The notes beneath the pieces were generated by a model. That model saw nothing but the letters and a program-made list of their open reading frames with translations. It was not told the origin of the DNA and did no database searches. Shown in pieces: positions 22,603 through 32,617 of a stretch of DNA of 64,000 nucleotides. Numbering within the stretch: position 1 is the stretch's first letter; each line of letters opens with the position of its first letter. The position numbers and the translations under genes were made by a program. The stretch is from Lindgomyces ingoldianus (lineage: Eukaryota > Ascomycota > Dothideomycetes > Pleosporales > Lindgomycetaceae). The stretch is from positions 202,343 through 266,342 of the forward strand of contig NW_022985181.1 in NCBI RefSeq assembly GCF_010093535.1, in the 5' to 3' direction.

Positions 22603-22891
22603 TGTAACAATCCTCATGAATCGTTCCATCTCAAGTCGCCTAGAACCTCTGGAAGGCCCTCCTATCGGCCCCGACCTCGACCTGGCCCTGACCCCTGCTG
22701 TTACCCCTATTCCCTCATGTATTTAGTCGCACCTCGCCCCTGTAGCTAGCTTAGTAGTTTTCTAATATCCTTTTGTACAAGGCCTATAGGTGTTAATAGC
22801 ATTCCCAGGTTTAGAGTCCCCACGCACTCCCATATGCCTCTGAGTGGATTCCCACCGCATTTAGACCTATTGTCTTGCCTGCGCTGTTACA
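22603..22891 (+). repeat. 5' LTR of the short LTR element
   Basis: 289 bp, TGTAACAATCCTCATG to GCGCTGTTACA. Its partner is 23748-24036. Confidence 0.88.
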
Positions 22892-23747
22892 TTATATTAG
22901 AAAACTTACTTTTACTAGTAACAGCCTTGTAATAATATTGCATTAATTGTCTGTTTAACTATGTCTAAGCCTAAGACACGTCTAATTTAGTTTAGGTTAC
23001 AATCCTCTACACTGTTACATTAAATCACTTAGTCTATAGACTAGATCCTATTAACCTCTAGTTAACTAAAGCCTTTAGGTTTAGAACTTCCTATCCCCTG
23101 TGATTAGGATTGCCTTTAGAAAAGTTACATAGAGGCGCTAAGGTAGAAACTTAGAGACTACTAATAACCTATTAGAATTAGAGGCAACTGCTAATATCTA
23201 ACTAACTACCCCCTAACTCTAGAGTTAAAGCACGCTCTAGGTAAGGCAAGCCTCTAGAGTTAATAAACAATCTATGTTAACAGCTAAACCTGCTTTAGCA
23301 GGACCTAAAGCTAGCCCTACCTGATTTAGACTTAAGCTACAGCAATATGTTCTAATAGACCTTAATTAACTACTAAATCACCCCTAATAATGCCTTAAAT
23401 TATCCCTGCTACGTTAATAGCAGGGGACCTTTTAGGCACCCCTAACAATACCTAAATGTTACCTTACTAAATGCACGCTAAAGATTAATAACCGCACAGA
23501 TAGCAAGGAATAATTAGCAAGCCTTAATTATTAACAGGCTGCGCATCTATACAGATCACTATCAGAGCAGGCACGCACGCATGGCGTTTAGTTTGGAGGA
23601 CACTGCTAGCAGTGCAAAGGAATAATTTAGAGCAAGGACACCTAGCTAAATCAGACTAGTTTTAGTTTAAGGATGCAGAGGACATAACAGCAATACTTTA
23701 AACTATAACTACTAATAGGGACTATTAGTCTACAGAGGGGGGGGTAG

Positions 23748-24036
23748 TGTAACAATCCTTATAAATTGTTCCATCTTAAGTCGCCTGGAACCTCTGGAAG
23801 GCCCTCCTATCAGCCCCGACCTCGACCTGGCCCCGACCCCTGCTGTTACCCCTATTCCCTCATGTATTTAGTCGCACCTCGCCCCTGTAGCTAGCTCAGT
23901 AGTTTTCTGATATCCTTTTGTACAAGGCCTATAGGTGTTAATGGCATTCCCAGGTTCAGAGTCCCCACGCACTCCCATATGCCTCTGAGTGGATTCCCAC
24001 CGCATTCAGACCCATTGTCTTGCCTGCGCTGTTACA
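23748..24036 (+). repeat. 3' LTR of the short LTR element
   Basis: 289 bp, same ends as the 5' copy; preceded by the G-rich polypurine tract. The two LTRs differ at scattered positions, mostly C/T or G/A. Confidence 0.88.
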
Positions 24037-25300
24037 ATAAATAGTTTACTAACTTTTATAGTTAAGGTGTTTAAAAAAGTTTTAAAAAAGGCAGTAATAA
24101 TTATATATAAGCTAGTGTTAGTGTAATAAAAAATTACTAAGCTTTAAGCAGCTAATAAGGCTGCTATGTAATATAAATTACATAAAAAAAAGTAAATTAA
24201 AGTAAAAAAAACTTTAATAATTTAGAAAAGCCTACGCTTAATAGCTTTAAAAAAGTTTAAAGCGTGTAGTAATAGGAAAAAGGCAAAAAAGTAGGTGTAA
24301 GCTAAAGTAGGTAAGCTATTCTAAAGGCGCTACAGATAGTGTAATTAGACTAGGCATAACACGCAAACATATAAGCAAGAAGCAGAAGTAGTATTTAAAT
24401 AAAATTCTAGGCTGTACTGTACTATATAGTGCTAGAGCGGGTTGTTATAGGCTATAATAGAGTTTGTTAGGGTAGGGTCTTAGCAAAAGTGAGTAACTCA
24501 GGTGTGTAAGCAACTCGCCTATGAAGTACGTTACTACATAACTTTTATAAGCTAATTTTATAGCTAACTTATAAAAGCTAAATAATAATAAGAAGTAAGT
24601 AATTATTAAGTATATACTTAAGCTATATATATAAAGAATTTTGTTTTTAGCTAGTAACTATAGCTAATATAGCTAATTATTTACATGCTAAGTATAATTT
24701 AGGCTATATTAGTATAAACTAGCTTAGTATATTTATAAAGTATTATTTAAAGCTTAAAGTAAAGTTTAAGTAGAACTATAACTATAAAAAAGTTTTTTAT
24801 ACATTTTTTAAAGTTCTTTAAAGTTAAGTATACTATTTAAAATAATAACATATATAACTTTAATAAAATAAACTTTATAATAAGCTAAAGATTTACTAAC
24901 TATACTTATACTTAAAACTTTACTTTAAGCTTTAAATAACACTTTATAAATATACTAAGCTAGTTTATGCTAATATAGCCTAGATTATGCTTAGTGTATA
25001 AAGAAGTAGCTATATTAGCTATAGCTACTAGCTAAAAGAAAATTTTTACGTATATAGCTTAAGCATAGGCTTAATAATTACCTACTTTTTATTATTACCT
25101 AGCTGTTATAAGTTAGCTATAGAATTAGCTTATAAAAGTTATTTAGTATATAAGTTATTTATTATCTTTTAAAAAACCTTATACATAGCTATAGTATATT
25201 ATTTTAAAAGTCTTATATTTTATTTAAAAGCTTAAAGTGTAAGCTATATCTAATATTCTTTTAGTATATTTAAGTAGTGTTGTTAGAAATGCATTAGTAT

Positions 25301-25501
25301 TGTAAGGCCGGATGTCCCAGAACGGGCTAGTATGGCCTCACCTGACCTGTTTGGAGGTCATATAACCTGTGCTTCGTATATAAGCATGAATCCTAACAAG
25401 CGAGGCTTGGCAGCGATTTGTCTCTCTTACAATACACTCCTATCTTTCTCCAAAAGCTTGCTCTCAGTGCTATCCGTGCTACCTACCATCCTATCTTTAC
25501 A
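25301..25501 (+). mobile_element. Solo LTR (family of 62417-62617), AGTAT duplication
   Basis: 201 bp, TGTAAGGCCGGATG to ATCTTTACA, flanked by AGTAT at 25296-25300 and 25502-25506. A TATATAAGC box fixes the orientation. It is un-mutated inside a RIP-mutated foldback element, so it is younger than the mutation of its host. Confidence 0.88.
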
Positions 25502-25777
25502 AGTATAGAAAAAGTAGTTTAGTAGAGTCTTAGTTAAAGTAAGTAACTTAGGTGTGTAAACAACTTGCCTGTAACGTACGTTATATAGCTATAGTATATT
25601 ACTTTAAAAGTGTTTTATTTTATTTAAAAGCCTAAAGTGTAAGTAATATTTAATATTCTTTTAGCATATCTAAGTAAGGTTGTTAGAAATGCGTTAGTGT
25701 AAGAATAGTAGTTTAGTAGAGTCTTAGTAAAAGTAAGTAACTTAGGTGTGTAAGCAACTTGCCTATAGTGTACGTTA

Positions 25778-26012
25778 GCTCTATTTACTTTTCAAAGTAT
25801 TATAGCTTACTGTTATAAAAAAATCTATTAAATACATTTTATAACTATAACCTACTTATAATTTCTTAGTAAGGCTAAATTTTAGTCTACAACACCTTTT
25901 AAATTATATAATAACTTTATAAGTAAATATAACACTTATTTAAAACTTTATTTTATTAACTTTATAAATATTATTTTTATAGATTTTATAGTTAGTAATA
26001 GTGTTATGTATA
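25778..26012. other. AT-rich spacer between transposons
   Basis: No gene or recognised element; RIP-like composition. Confidence 0.4.
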
Positions 26013-27113
26013 ACGTACTTTACAGGCGAGTTGCTTACACGCCTAAGTTACTTACTTTTGCTAAAACTCTACTAAACTACTTTTCCTACACTAATGCATT
26101 CCTAACAACACTACTTAGACGTGCTAAAAGAACATTAAATATAGCTTACACTCTAAGCTTTTAAATAAGACATAAAACTCTTAAAAAAACATGCTATAGC
26201 TATATATAAAGTCTTTTAAAAGATAATAAATAACTATAGCACTAGACAACTTTTATAAGCTAATTTTATAGCTAACTTATAAAGCCTAAGTAATAATAAG
26301 AAAAAAGTAATTATTAAGACTATACTTAAGCTATATACATAAGAATTTTCCCTTTAAATAGCATTTATAGCTAATATAGCTAATTTTTTACGCGCTAAGT
26401 ATAATTTAGGCTATATTAGCATAAACTAGCTTAGTATATTTAGAAAGTGTTATTTAGAGCTTAAAGTAACATTTAAGCATAGTATAACTATAAAAAAGCT
26501 TTTATAAAAGTCTTAAAGTAATTTAAAGCAAGTTTAGCCTTATAAAGAATATTAAAGCTAAGTATAGCATCTAAAATAATAACATGTATAACTTTAGTAA
26601 AATAAGTGTTATTATAAGCTAAATATTTATTAACTATACTTACACTTAAATCTTTACTTTAAGCTTTAAATAACACTTTATAAATATACTAGGCTAGTTT
26701 ATGCTAATATAGCCTAGATTATACTTAGTGTGTAAAGAATTAGCTATATTAGCTATAAATGCTATTTAAAAGAAAAATTCTTACATATATAGCTTAAGTA
26801 TAGTTTTAATAATAATTTTTTTTTATTATTACCTAGCTTTTATAAGTTAGCTATAAAATTAGCTTATAAAAGTTATCTAGTGCTGTAGTTTTTTATTATT
26901 TTTTTTAAAAAACTTTGTACATAGCTACAGCATGTTTCTTTAAAAGTTTTATATTTTATTTAAAAGCTTAGAGTATAAGCTATATCTAACATGTTTTTTT
27001 AGCATGTTTAAGTAGTGTTATTAGAAATACATTAGTGTAGAAAGAGTAGTTTAGTAGGGTCTTAGCAAAAGTAAGCAACTTAGGTGTGTAAGCAACTCGC
27101 TTGTAAAGTACGT
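26013..27113. mobile_element. 1.1-kb foldback pogo derivative, uninterrupted
   Basis: 1101 bp flanked by TA (26011-26012, 27114-27115), ends ACGTACTTTACAGGCGAG and its inverse. The left half is largely the reverse complement of the right half (for example TTATAGCTAATATAGCTAA on the left and its complement on the right), so each half is a copy of the 5' end of the pogo element, N-terminal transposase region included. A short piece of mid-transposase sequence lies between the arms. Confidence 0.85.
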
Positions 27114-27206
27114 TAAGTGTAAACTACTTTTATATATCTATAAAACTTTTATATTAGTTTTTTTATAGTTATATTTATAAGAAAAACATATTTTAAGCTT
27201 TATAGT

Positions 27207-27490
27207 TGTAACAATTCGCATGAATTGTTCTATCTCGGGTTGCCTGGAACCTATATCCGAAGATTCCTTGTATCAGCCCTGACCCTGCCCTGGCCCCTGC
27301 TGTACTCCTATTCCCTTAAGTATTTAGTCGCACCTCTCCTGTAGCTAGCTTAGTAGTTTCTAATATCCTCTTGTACAAGGCCTATAGGTGTTAATAGAAT
27401 TCCTAGGTTTCTAAGTCCCTACGCACTCATATATGCCTCTGAGTGGATTCACACCGCATTTGGACCTGTTGTCTTGCCTGCGCTGTTACA
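27207..27490 (+). mobile_element. Gypsy-family solo LTR without matching duplication
   Basis: 284 bp, TGTAACAATTCGCATG to GCGCTGTTACA, same family as 22603-22891. The flanks (ATAGT left, GACGC right) do not match, so this LTR may be what remains of an element that was rearranged or deleted on one side. Confidence 0.75.
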
Positions 27491-27559
27491 GACGCCTTAA
27501 CTGGTACACCTGTAGGGCTGCAATAGTACTATACTTTATAAAGTTCTAATAGATTGCAT

Positions 27560-27871
27560 TGTAACGACCGGCTATCCAGGTATGTCCTAGGCCGACATAG
27601 CCTGGCCTAGACCGCACTAGGCAGTCCCGGACGACTCCCGACCCGTGCCGTCAACCCCGCACTTTCCAGACAACGCCTACCTCGCCTAAAAGCCGGGCAT
27701 CCTAGAAAGGTAATACTTTAAACTGGACCTACGGCATACTAGATTTGTCGCTACCAGCGCTGCTGTGCCTGGCTCTCTAAAGAAGTATATAGCCAGTTGT
27801 AGAAACCCCCTTTAGATAGCAGAGGATCGCCTTAGAAATTGGGCGGGTACTAATCGTACTCCTATGTTACA
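27560..27871 (+). mobile_element. Probable LTR of another family, no duplication
   Basis: 312 bp of GC-rich sequence, TGTAACGACCGGC to CTATGTTACA, with a TATATAGCC-like box near 27787. Ends and size suggest an LTR. The flanks (TGCAT, GTCAC) do not match and no partner lies in the window. Little RIP. Confidence 0.5.
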
Positions 27872-29038
27872 GTCACGCCCTTGTTGGTTAACACACCTCT
27901 TGATTTCGAAGTGTATACCCTGTTTTTACATGCATAGATAGTACTATAGCTAGCGCGCGAGTAATAACCTCTAAGATAAAGAAGCTGAGCATAGAAAATA
28001 ATACATAATAGAACAACTGTAAACAGTCTTTTAGCTATGCTTTAAGTAGGAGGAAGCTAGTAGTAAGCTTTTAGATTAAAAATGTGTGCTTTTATAAAAC
28101 GCGTCCTCTAGGGGGCTGTAAGAGACCTATAGCTAGATCTATAATCTAAAACTTTATTAAATTAGTAGGATAGGCCCTATCTATACATGTAAAAAGCTTT
28201 ACCTATAGTAGAAAGTGTTGTAGTTAATTATATAAAGCAATATGCACAGTGACTAGCATTTCTATAAGATTTGTAAAAGGGAAAGTTGTTACTTAGCATT
28301 GCCAAGAATCCAGAGAATTTCGCACACGACAATTGTGATTGTGCGATTGAGTTAGTAAACTGGCGTTGACAGGAATATAGAACAAGAAATGTCTCGATGC
28401 ACGGACTGGCGACGCCTTTGTTGAAAAATCCACGATATCCACGGGATTATAGAAAGTCGTTGGAAATTTTTTTAATAGTCGAGAAAAATCACAGATGTGA
28501 AGCTGTTGGTGAAGCTTTTGGTAGGCGCAGAAATGGGGAACAGGATCGATTGCCAACAGAAGTGTACCCAAGGGTCCATATATGCAAAGGAGTGAGCTAG
28601 GCAGCATGGTGCTAGGGTAGGCAGCGCATGGCTATAGCATGCAGTGGTGGCTCCTGAATACGAGAAGCTGGTGGAGCTAGGAAAGCTCCGCTATTGCAAA
28701 CAACGTCCCTCCCGCTTTGTTGAGTTGGTAGTTGTGGGTAGATATACTATAACATGATTGGCTGGTTTGAACCGAGACGTTGATGTATTTGGCTTAGCCT
28801 GGCTCGTATTTTTCTGCACTCAGCTTTTCCTTTTCACCTCGGTCATCCTGTTCTGGGGATACACTCACTACGCCTAGTGCCTTTGAAGACGCCTCTTAGA
28901 CCGCAAAAACGTGAACGAAATGTGGCGATGTCCACGACCCACTTGACGCTTCTCACTCCGTGCCCACTTTGACCCTCTTCGGACCTGACGGAACCATCTA
29001 GTAGTATATTTGATTTTTGTCGTTCACTTTCAGCAAAG
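27872..29038. other. AT-rich tail then GC-normal upstream region
   Basis: AT-rich until about 28290, then ordinary sequence up to the CorA-like gene. Opposing open frames at 28293-28607 (minus) and 28397-28600 (plus) overlap each other and have no recognisable motif, so neither is called. Confidence 0.45.
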
Positions 29039-30867
29039 ATGCAGTCAGGTCCAAACTTGCAACCTTTTAAACACCCTCTCCGCAACCCTACCTGGAGTCA
29101 TTGGCCGTCCACTCCGCTACCTGCAGACAAATCTCAATTACCTAAGGATTTCGAGGCCTCTCAACATCCGGAATTAGAGGATGGGTCCCTAATTGCATGG
29201 GGCCTCGAAGAAAGTCGGTTGGTAGACCCAAATAGTAGAGCTACGATTACCGTGCTTCAGGTTTGTGGACTGGACATAAGTAAGATTTCCACTTTCGCCT
29301 GAAGAAGCGTTGTTGAGCTGTATCCAGAGTGGCATGAAAATGTTGATGACAATGAGCTGCGCGCTATTATCTCGGTCAGTAGCGCAATTAAACACACTTT
29401 CCTTACACTCTTACATACTTAACGACTTACGAACTGCAGCAAGATGACTTTAACTATCATAAATCACCCTCGGAGTCACTTCAAATCTTGTAAGTAGCCC
29501 CTCCTCTTCTAGGTTCTCATTCCTGCAACATTCTGCACTTTAGCACTTTCGACCATTAGGTTTCGATTCTATGCAAATGACCGATGGGTATAGCTTCATC
29601 AATACCTTCCAGGGGGATTCGGGCTGGCTTCCAGGAAATTTCACAATCAGACCCAGCACTGTAAGCTGTCTTCGTAATGGCGGGTTTTCAGGAGTCATTC
29701 TATGTTCCATATATTCCGCCGAAGGCCTCTGGGCCAAGATGGGAAATCAATGCTTTCTACAACATGACCATGACGGAAATTTGGCCTCGTTCGGTGCGTA
29801 TAATATAACTACGAAGCTCTGGGTACCGCAGATTCCGCTGACACTTCAACACATAGAGTTATCCTACCGATATCAATTTGCGTACAATCATGGAATGTCC
29901 TACACCCAATTTATCCGAACCCGCCATCGACACAGATACTTCTGCATCAATTATCCAGATGCTGCAATCCAACGCCTTACCGCCTATTTGAAACAGGAAC
30001 CGTCCCTTGCTTTTCGACCATTTTTTCTGGACTCCTTGTCCGCTGATGAATGCCTGAAGGGTTTTCAGCAGGATATAGCTGACCGCAGATCTGAACTGCG
30101 AAAGCACGTATGTCTCGGATGTTCCCGTTCAACTTCGGATGGAAAAGCCTAAGTACTGACGAAACCTAATGACAGGAACGCACGAACAAAGAGTATGACA
30201 ATTACAACAAAGCGACTATAGCTCTACACTATTTGTCTCGGGATTGGCACACTCTATCACAGGATTGCCTGGATTTTCACTCGCGTCTCGAGTTTCTTCA
30301 TGATTCGCTCAAAAAATACTTGAAACACCTTCTTGATGGACGGAATGACTGGGCTGTAGAAAGATTCACCAACACGGGAGAGTCTTTTGAGGTGCTGAAG
30401 TCTCAATGCGAAACCTTTGCTCGGTGGACATCAGTTTATCGAGACCGGACCAATATTCGCATTAACCTCGTATGTGCAAAACCAGATATTGCAGACCCTT
30501 ATTCTGCCTTTGAACGTTTTGAGATTATAGAAATATAAGAATTAACTTTGTCTAGCTTTTCCACCTCGCCAACCAACAAGAGTCCCGGACGAGCTTGCAA
30601 ATCGCTGCATCTACTGCCAAAGTAGCTGAGCAAACCCAGCGAGATTCTTCGTCTATGATCACTATCGCCGCTGTCACAATGTTTTTCCTCCCTGGAACTT
30701 TTATTTCTGCTATACTGAGCACAACGTTCTTCGATTACGGACCTGATGGTCTTAGCGTGTCTCGTAAGTGGTGGATTCTACCCGCGACCACAATTCCCCT
30801 GATGATTGCTACATTCGCTGTCTGGTTTGGTTGGCAGTATTGGAGGTTTGAAAAGAAGAGGGGCTGA
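29039..30867 (+). CDS. CorA-like Mg2+ transporter-fold membrane protein (gene model uncertain)
   Basis: The C-terminal half is clear: a long helical region (30176-30469), then ANQQESRTSLQIAASTAKVA and RDSSSMITIAAVTMFFLPGTF (first transmembrane helix), a short loop, and WWILPATTIPLMIATFAVWF (second helix), ending RFEKKRG. This is the layout of the fungal CorA-like family, plasma or organelle membrane. The GMN ion-selectivity motif of true CorA is not visible, so magnesium transport is unproven. Reliable exons: 29560-30107, 30176-30469, 30556-30867. The 5' part is problematic: a frame from ATG 29039 meets TGA at 29300, and the exon after the intron 29375-29439 does not join in phase. A fully open model uses introns 29261-29317, 29375-29443 and 29490-29559 (492 aa), with weak splice sites. 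Otherwise the gene carries a nonsense and a frameshift mutation. Confidence 0.65.
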
Positions 30868-31402
30868 ACTTGCCTTCAAGAAACTTCTGGTGGGCCTATG
30901 ATGCAAGGGACTACTGCAGGGGCATCACTAAATGGGGTGAGTTTGACGCAACTAAAGTAACCAAAATCTGACTACACATGTTTAAAAACATCCTAGTGGT
31001 GATAAATGCATTTTTTGGGAATGAAAAATCATCAACCGTAAGAAAGACAGCTTAGAGTAGGGTACCTATATGCTACATTGCTGTAACCCCAAAAACCATA
31101 ACATGGCCCCCAGTGCCGACTTAATCCTTCTAGAAACCATACGATGCCTCCAGGGCCCGTATAATACTCCCAGAGCCGTGACTATATAATCTAAATCGTG
31201 ACCAAAAATAAAATCAGCTTTAAACCTTATTTAACTACTGCATACGCGTCATGCTCGCCTCTAGACATCTAACTCCTTCAATGTTCAGATTCTGCAGAGT
31301 CACTATGCTTACCTTTATTCTTGTTGTCTTACTCGCAGCATTGTTTCCTAACAGAAAACTTAATAGCAAGCTATGTGCATTTCTGACAGCGGCAAATTAA
31401 CT
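30868..31402. other. intergenic, no gene seen
   Basis: Between the CorA-like gene and the convergent small secreted protein relic. GC-normal to mildly AT-rich; no supported frame. Confidence 0.45.
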
Positions 31403-31672
31403 TAGCTTAGAAGCGAAGGTGTTGAATTAACATTGTCAATGCCCATACAATTCCCTGTGCCGTCGTGATTCTGTCCGGCTTTAACGCCAAAGGGAGAGAT
31501 ACCTAGGTGCTGAGTGGATTACGTTCGGCGTGTTATTGGATCTGGCGCTAGGTGTAGCTTTAGGCGTGTTGTTGGGTGTATTATGTGGCGCGGTTTTGGA
31601 ACTATGAGGATTGGGAAGAGCGAGGGTAGTTGCTGCTGCAAGCATCACCGTTGCGAGAATAGTAAACTTCAT
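31403..31672 (-). pseudogene. Small secreted protein gene, frameshifted
   Basis: The minus-strand start at 31672 (CTCAAGATGAAG) gives a clear signal peptide, MKFTILATVMLAAATTLALP, then an Asn/Thr/Pro-rich spacer (repeated NNTPKATPSA-like words). This frame ends at 31481. Another frame takes over at about 31505 and continues GISPFGVKAGQNHDGTGNC and MGIDNVN to a stop at 31403-31405. An intron cannot join them: the only candidate (GT to AG) is about 20 bp. A one-base shift is the simplest reading, so either a pseudogene or an assembly error. If joined, the product would be about 89 aa and secreted. The function is unknown; short proteins of this kind are candidates for effectors, but nothing here proves it. 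Confidence 0.55.
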
Positions 31673-32617
31673 CTTGAGAAATAATAAGATGTGTGTGCTG
31701 AAGTCTTTTCCTTTAAGGAATGAAATAGAGAAATTAACGCTCGTTTGAAAGTTTAGCCAGCTAGTAGGTTAATCTAAAAAAAAGAGCGAAAGGGGTGATT
31801 AGAGAAGACAACATGTGCAGAGATTCAAGTAGCGTGGTTTTTAAAAGCTGTGGCGGCGCGTCCCCGCATCACGTGTTTGTGGTGTCAGTTCCCCTCTTTG
31901 CCTCTGCGCATAGCGCCTTGGCAAGAGGTACATCTTCGAACTGGCAAAGCAGCTCCTCTGCTCCTTAGTTCAATCTATTTGAGTTACACCATCTCTTGCT
32001 TGTAGCCTGAGCATGCCGATCGTGAAAATAGCTGAAAATCTAGCTAATTAAATATTAGAATATTTATGCTAACGCAAACTATCACTTAGTTAGACAAAGT
32101 CTTTTAACCCAACTAATAATATAAATAAAAATATAGTTAGCGTAGACTGACAGTTCTCAACAATAGGGGTTAATTGTAAGGGAGATAGATCGCTGCCAAG
32201 CCACGATGGCTGCAATCGAGCTTTAAGAGCCAGTCCGGTCCCAGGTGCCACGCTATGACCCGCTCTGACAGATGGTGACCCATGAGGACCCTCAATGATA
32301 CTAAGGGACCCACAGATCCTTACACTCTGAGGATCCTGTTTGGTTGGCTCTTTAGCGACCTTTCGTGCTTCGCTTCCCCCCCCTTCGCTGCGCCTTAGCG
32401 ACAGTGCGCCGACAGGCAACAGCACGACGCTGAGCAGCTTTGCGTAATATATGCCGATTTTTCAATCCATCTTGCTGGCTGCTTTCTGGCTTGTTGTGAT
32501 GACGACGCTACCTACGAAACACGGACTTGAAAATCGCTTCCTAAACTCTTGCACAAAGAGGGGTAGCCGCCCTCCAACAAAATGTGGAGAGGAGGAATCT
32601 AACAGAGACAGGGAGTA
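31673..32617. other. intergenic with an unexplained GC-rich segment
   Basis: An AT-rich stretch at 32040-32130 leads into GC-rich sequence at 32160-32430 with a run of C near 32386. A 111-codon minus-strand frame (32090-32425) spans both, with a hydrophobic end inside the AT-rich part; I do not recognise it and consider it doubtful. The last 150 bp should contain the promoter of the HET gene. Confidence 0.4.

Larger units (their letters stand above)
22603..24036 (+). mobile_element. Short non-autonomous LTR element, 1434 bp, ATAAA duplication
   Basis: Two 289-bp LTRs (22603-22891, 23748-24036), an 856-bp interior and target duplication ATAAA (22598-22602, 24037-24041). The interior has no protein coding potential. 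Its 5' part matches the leader next to the 5' LTR of the Gypsy element 2118-9674, and a G-tract polypurine stretch (AGAGGGGGGGG at about 23734) precedes the 3' LTR. It is thus a TRIM/LARD-like deletion derivative mobilised by the Gypsy family. It is only mildly RIP-mutated compared with its host element. Confidence 0.87.
21232..24531 (+). mobile_element. pogo/Fot1-like transposon (level 3), interrupted by a short LTR element
   Basis: TA at 21230-21231 and 24532-24533. Transposase-like sequence on the plus strand: the block at 21802-21831 reads NMYNFNKIKF, with Asn replacing the first catalytic Asp. Removing the LTR element 22603-24036 and its ATAAA duplication leaves 1861 bp, the size of the complete copies. 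The right end is less mutated (GGCGAGTT-type ends) than the left. Confidence 0.85.
20999..25581. mobile_element. 1.1-kb foldback pogo derivative (level 2), interrupted twice
   Basis: TA at 20997-20998 and 25582-25583, ends ACGTACACTATAAGC and AACGTACGT. Own sequence is 20999-21229, 24534-25295 and 25507-25581, close to 1.08 kb after removing the pogo copy 21232-24531 and the solo LTR 25301-25501 with their duplications. Both halves derive from the same end of the pogo element in opposite orientation, as in the elements at 26013-27113 and 41419-42518. Confidence 0.75.
16946..25775. mobile_element. Outermost pogo-like deletion derivative (level 1 of the nest)
   Basis: Ends ACGTACACCACGGCC (left) and its inverse GTACGT at 25775, with TA at 16944-16945 and 25776-25777. 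Its own sequence is three pieces, 16946-17142, 20773-20996 and 25584-25775, about 613 bp in total. Relative to the complete 1.87-kb copies it lacks the transposase middle, so it is a MITE-like derivative. Two TA-flanked elements (17145-20770 and 20999-25581) are nested in it. Confidence 0.75.

Noticed and set aside
28293..28607. 104-codon minus-strand frame near the CorA-like gene
   Set aside because: No motif or recognisable structure, and it overlaps an opposite-strand frame.
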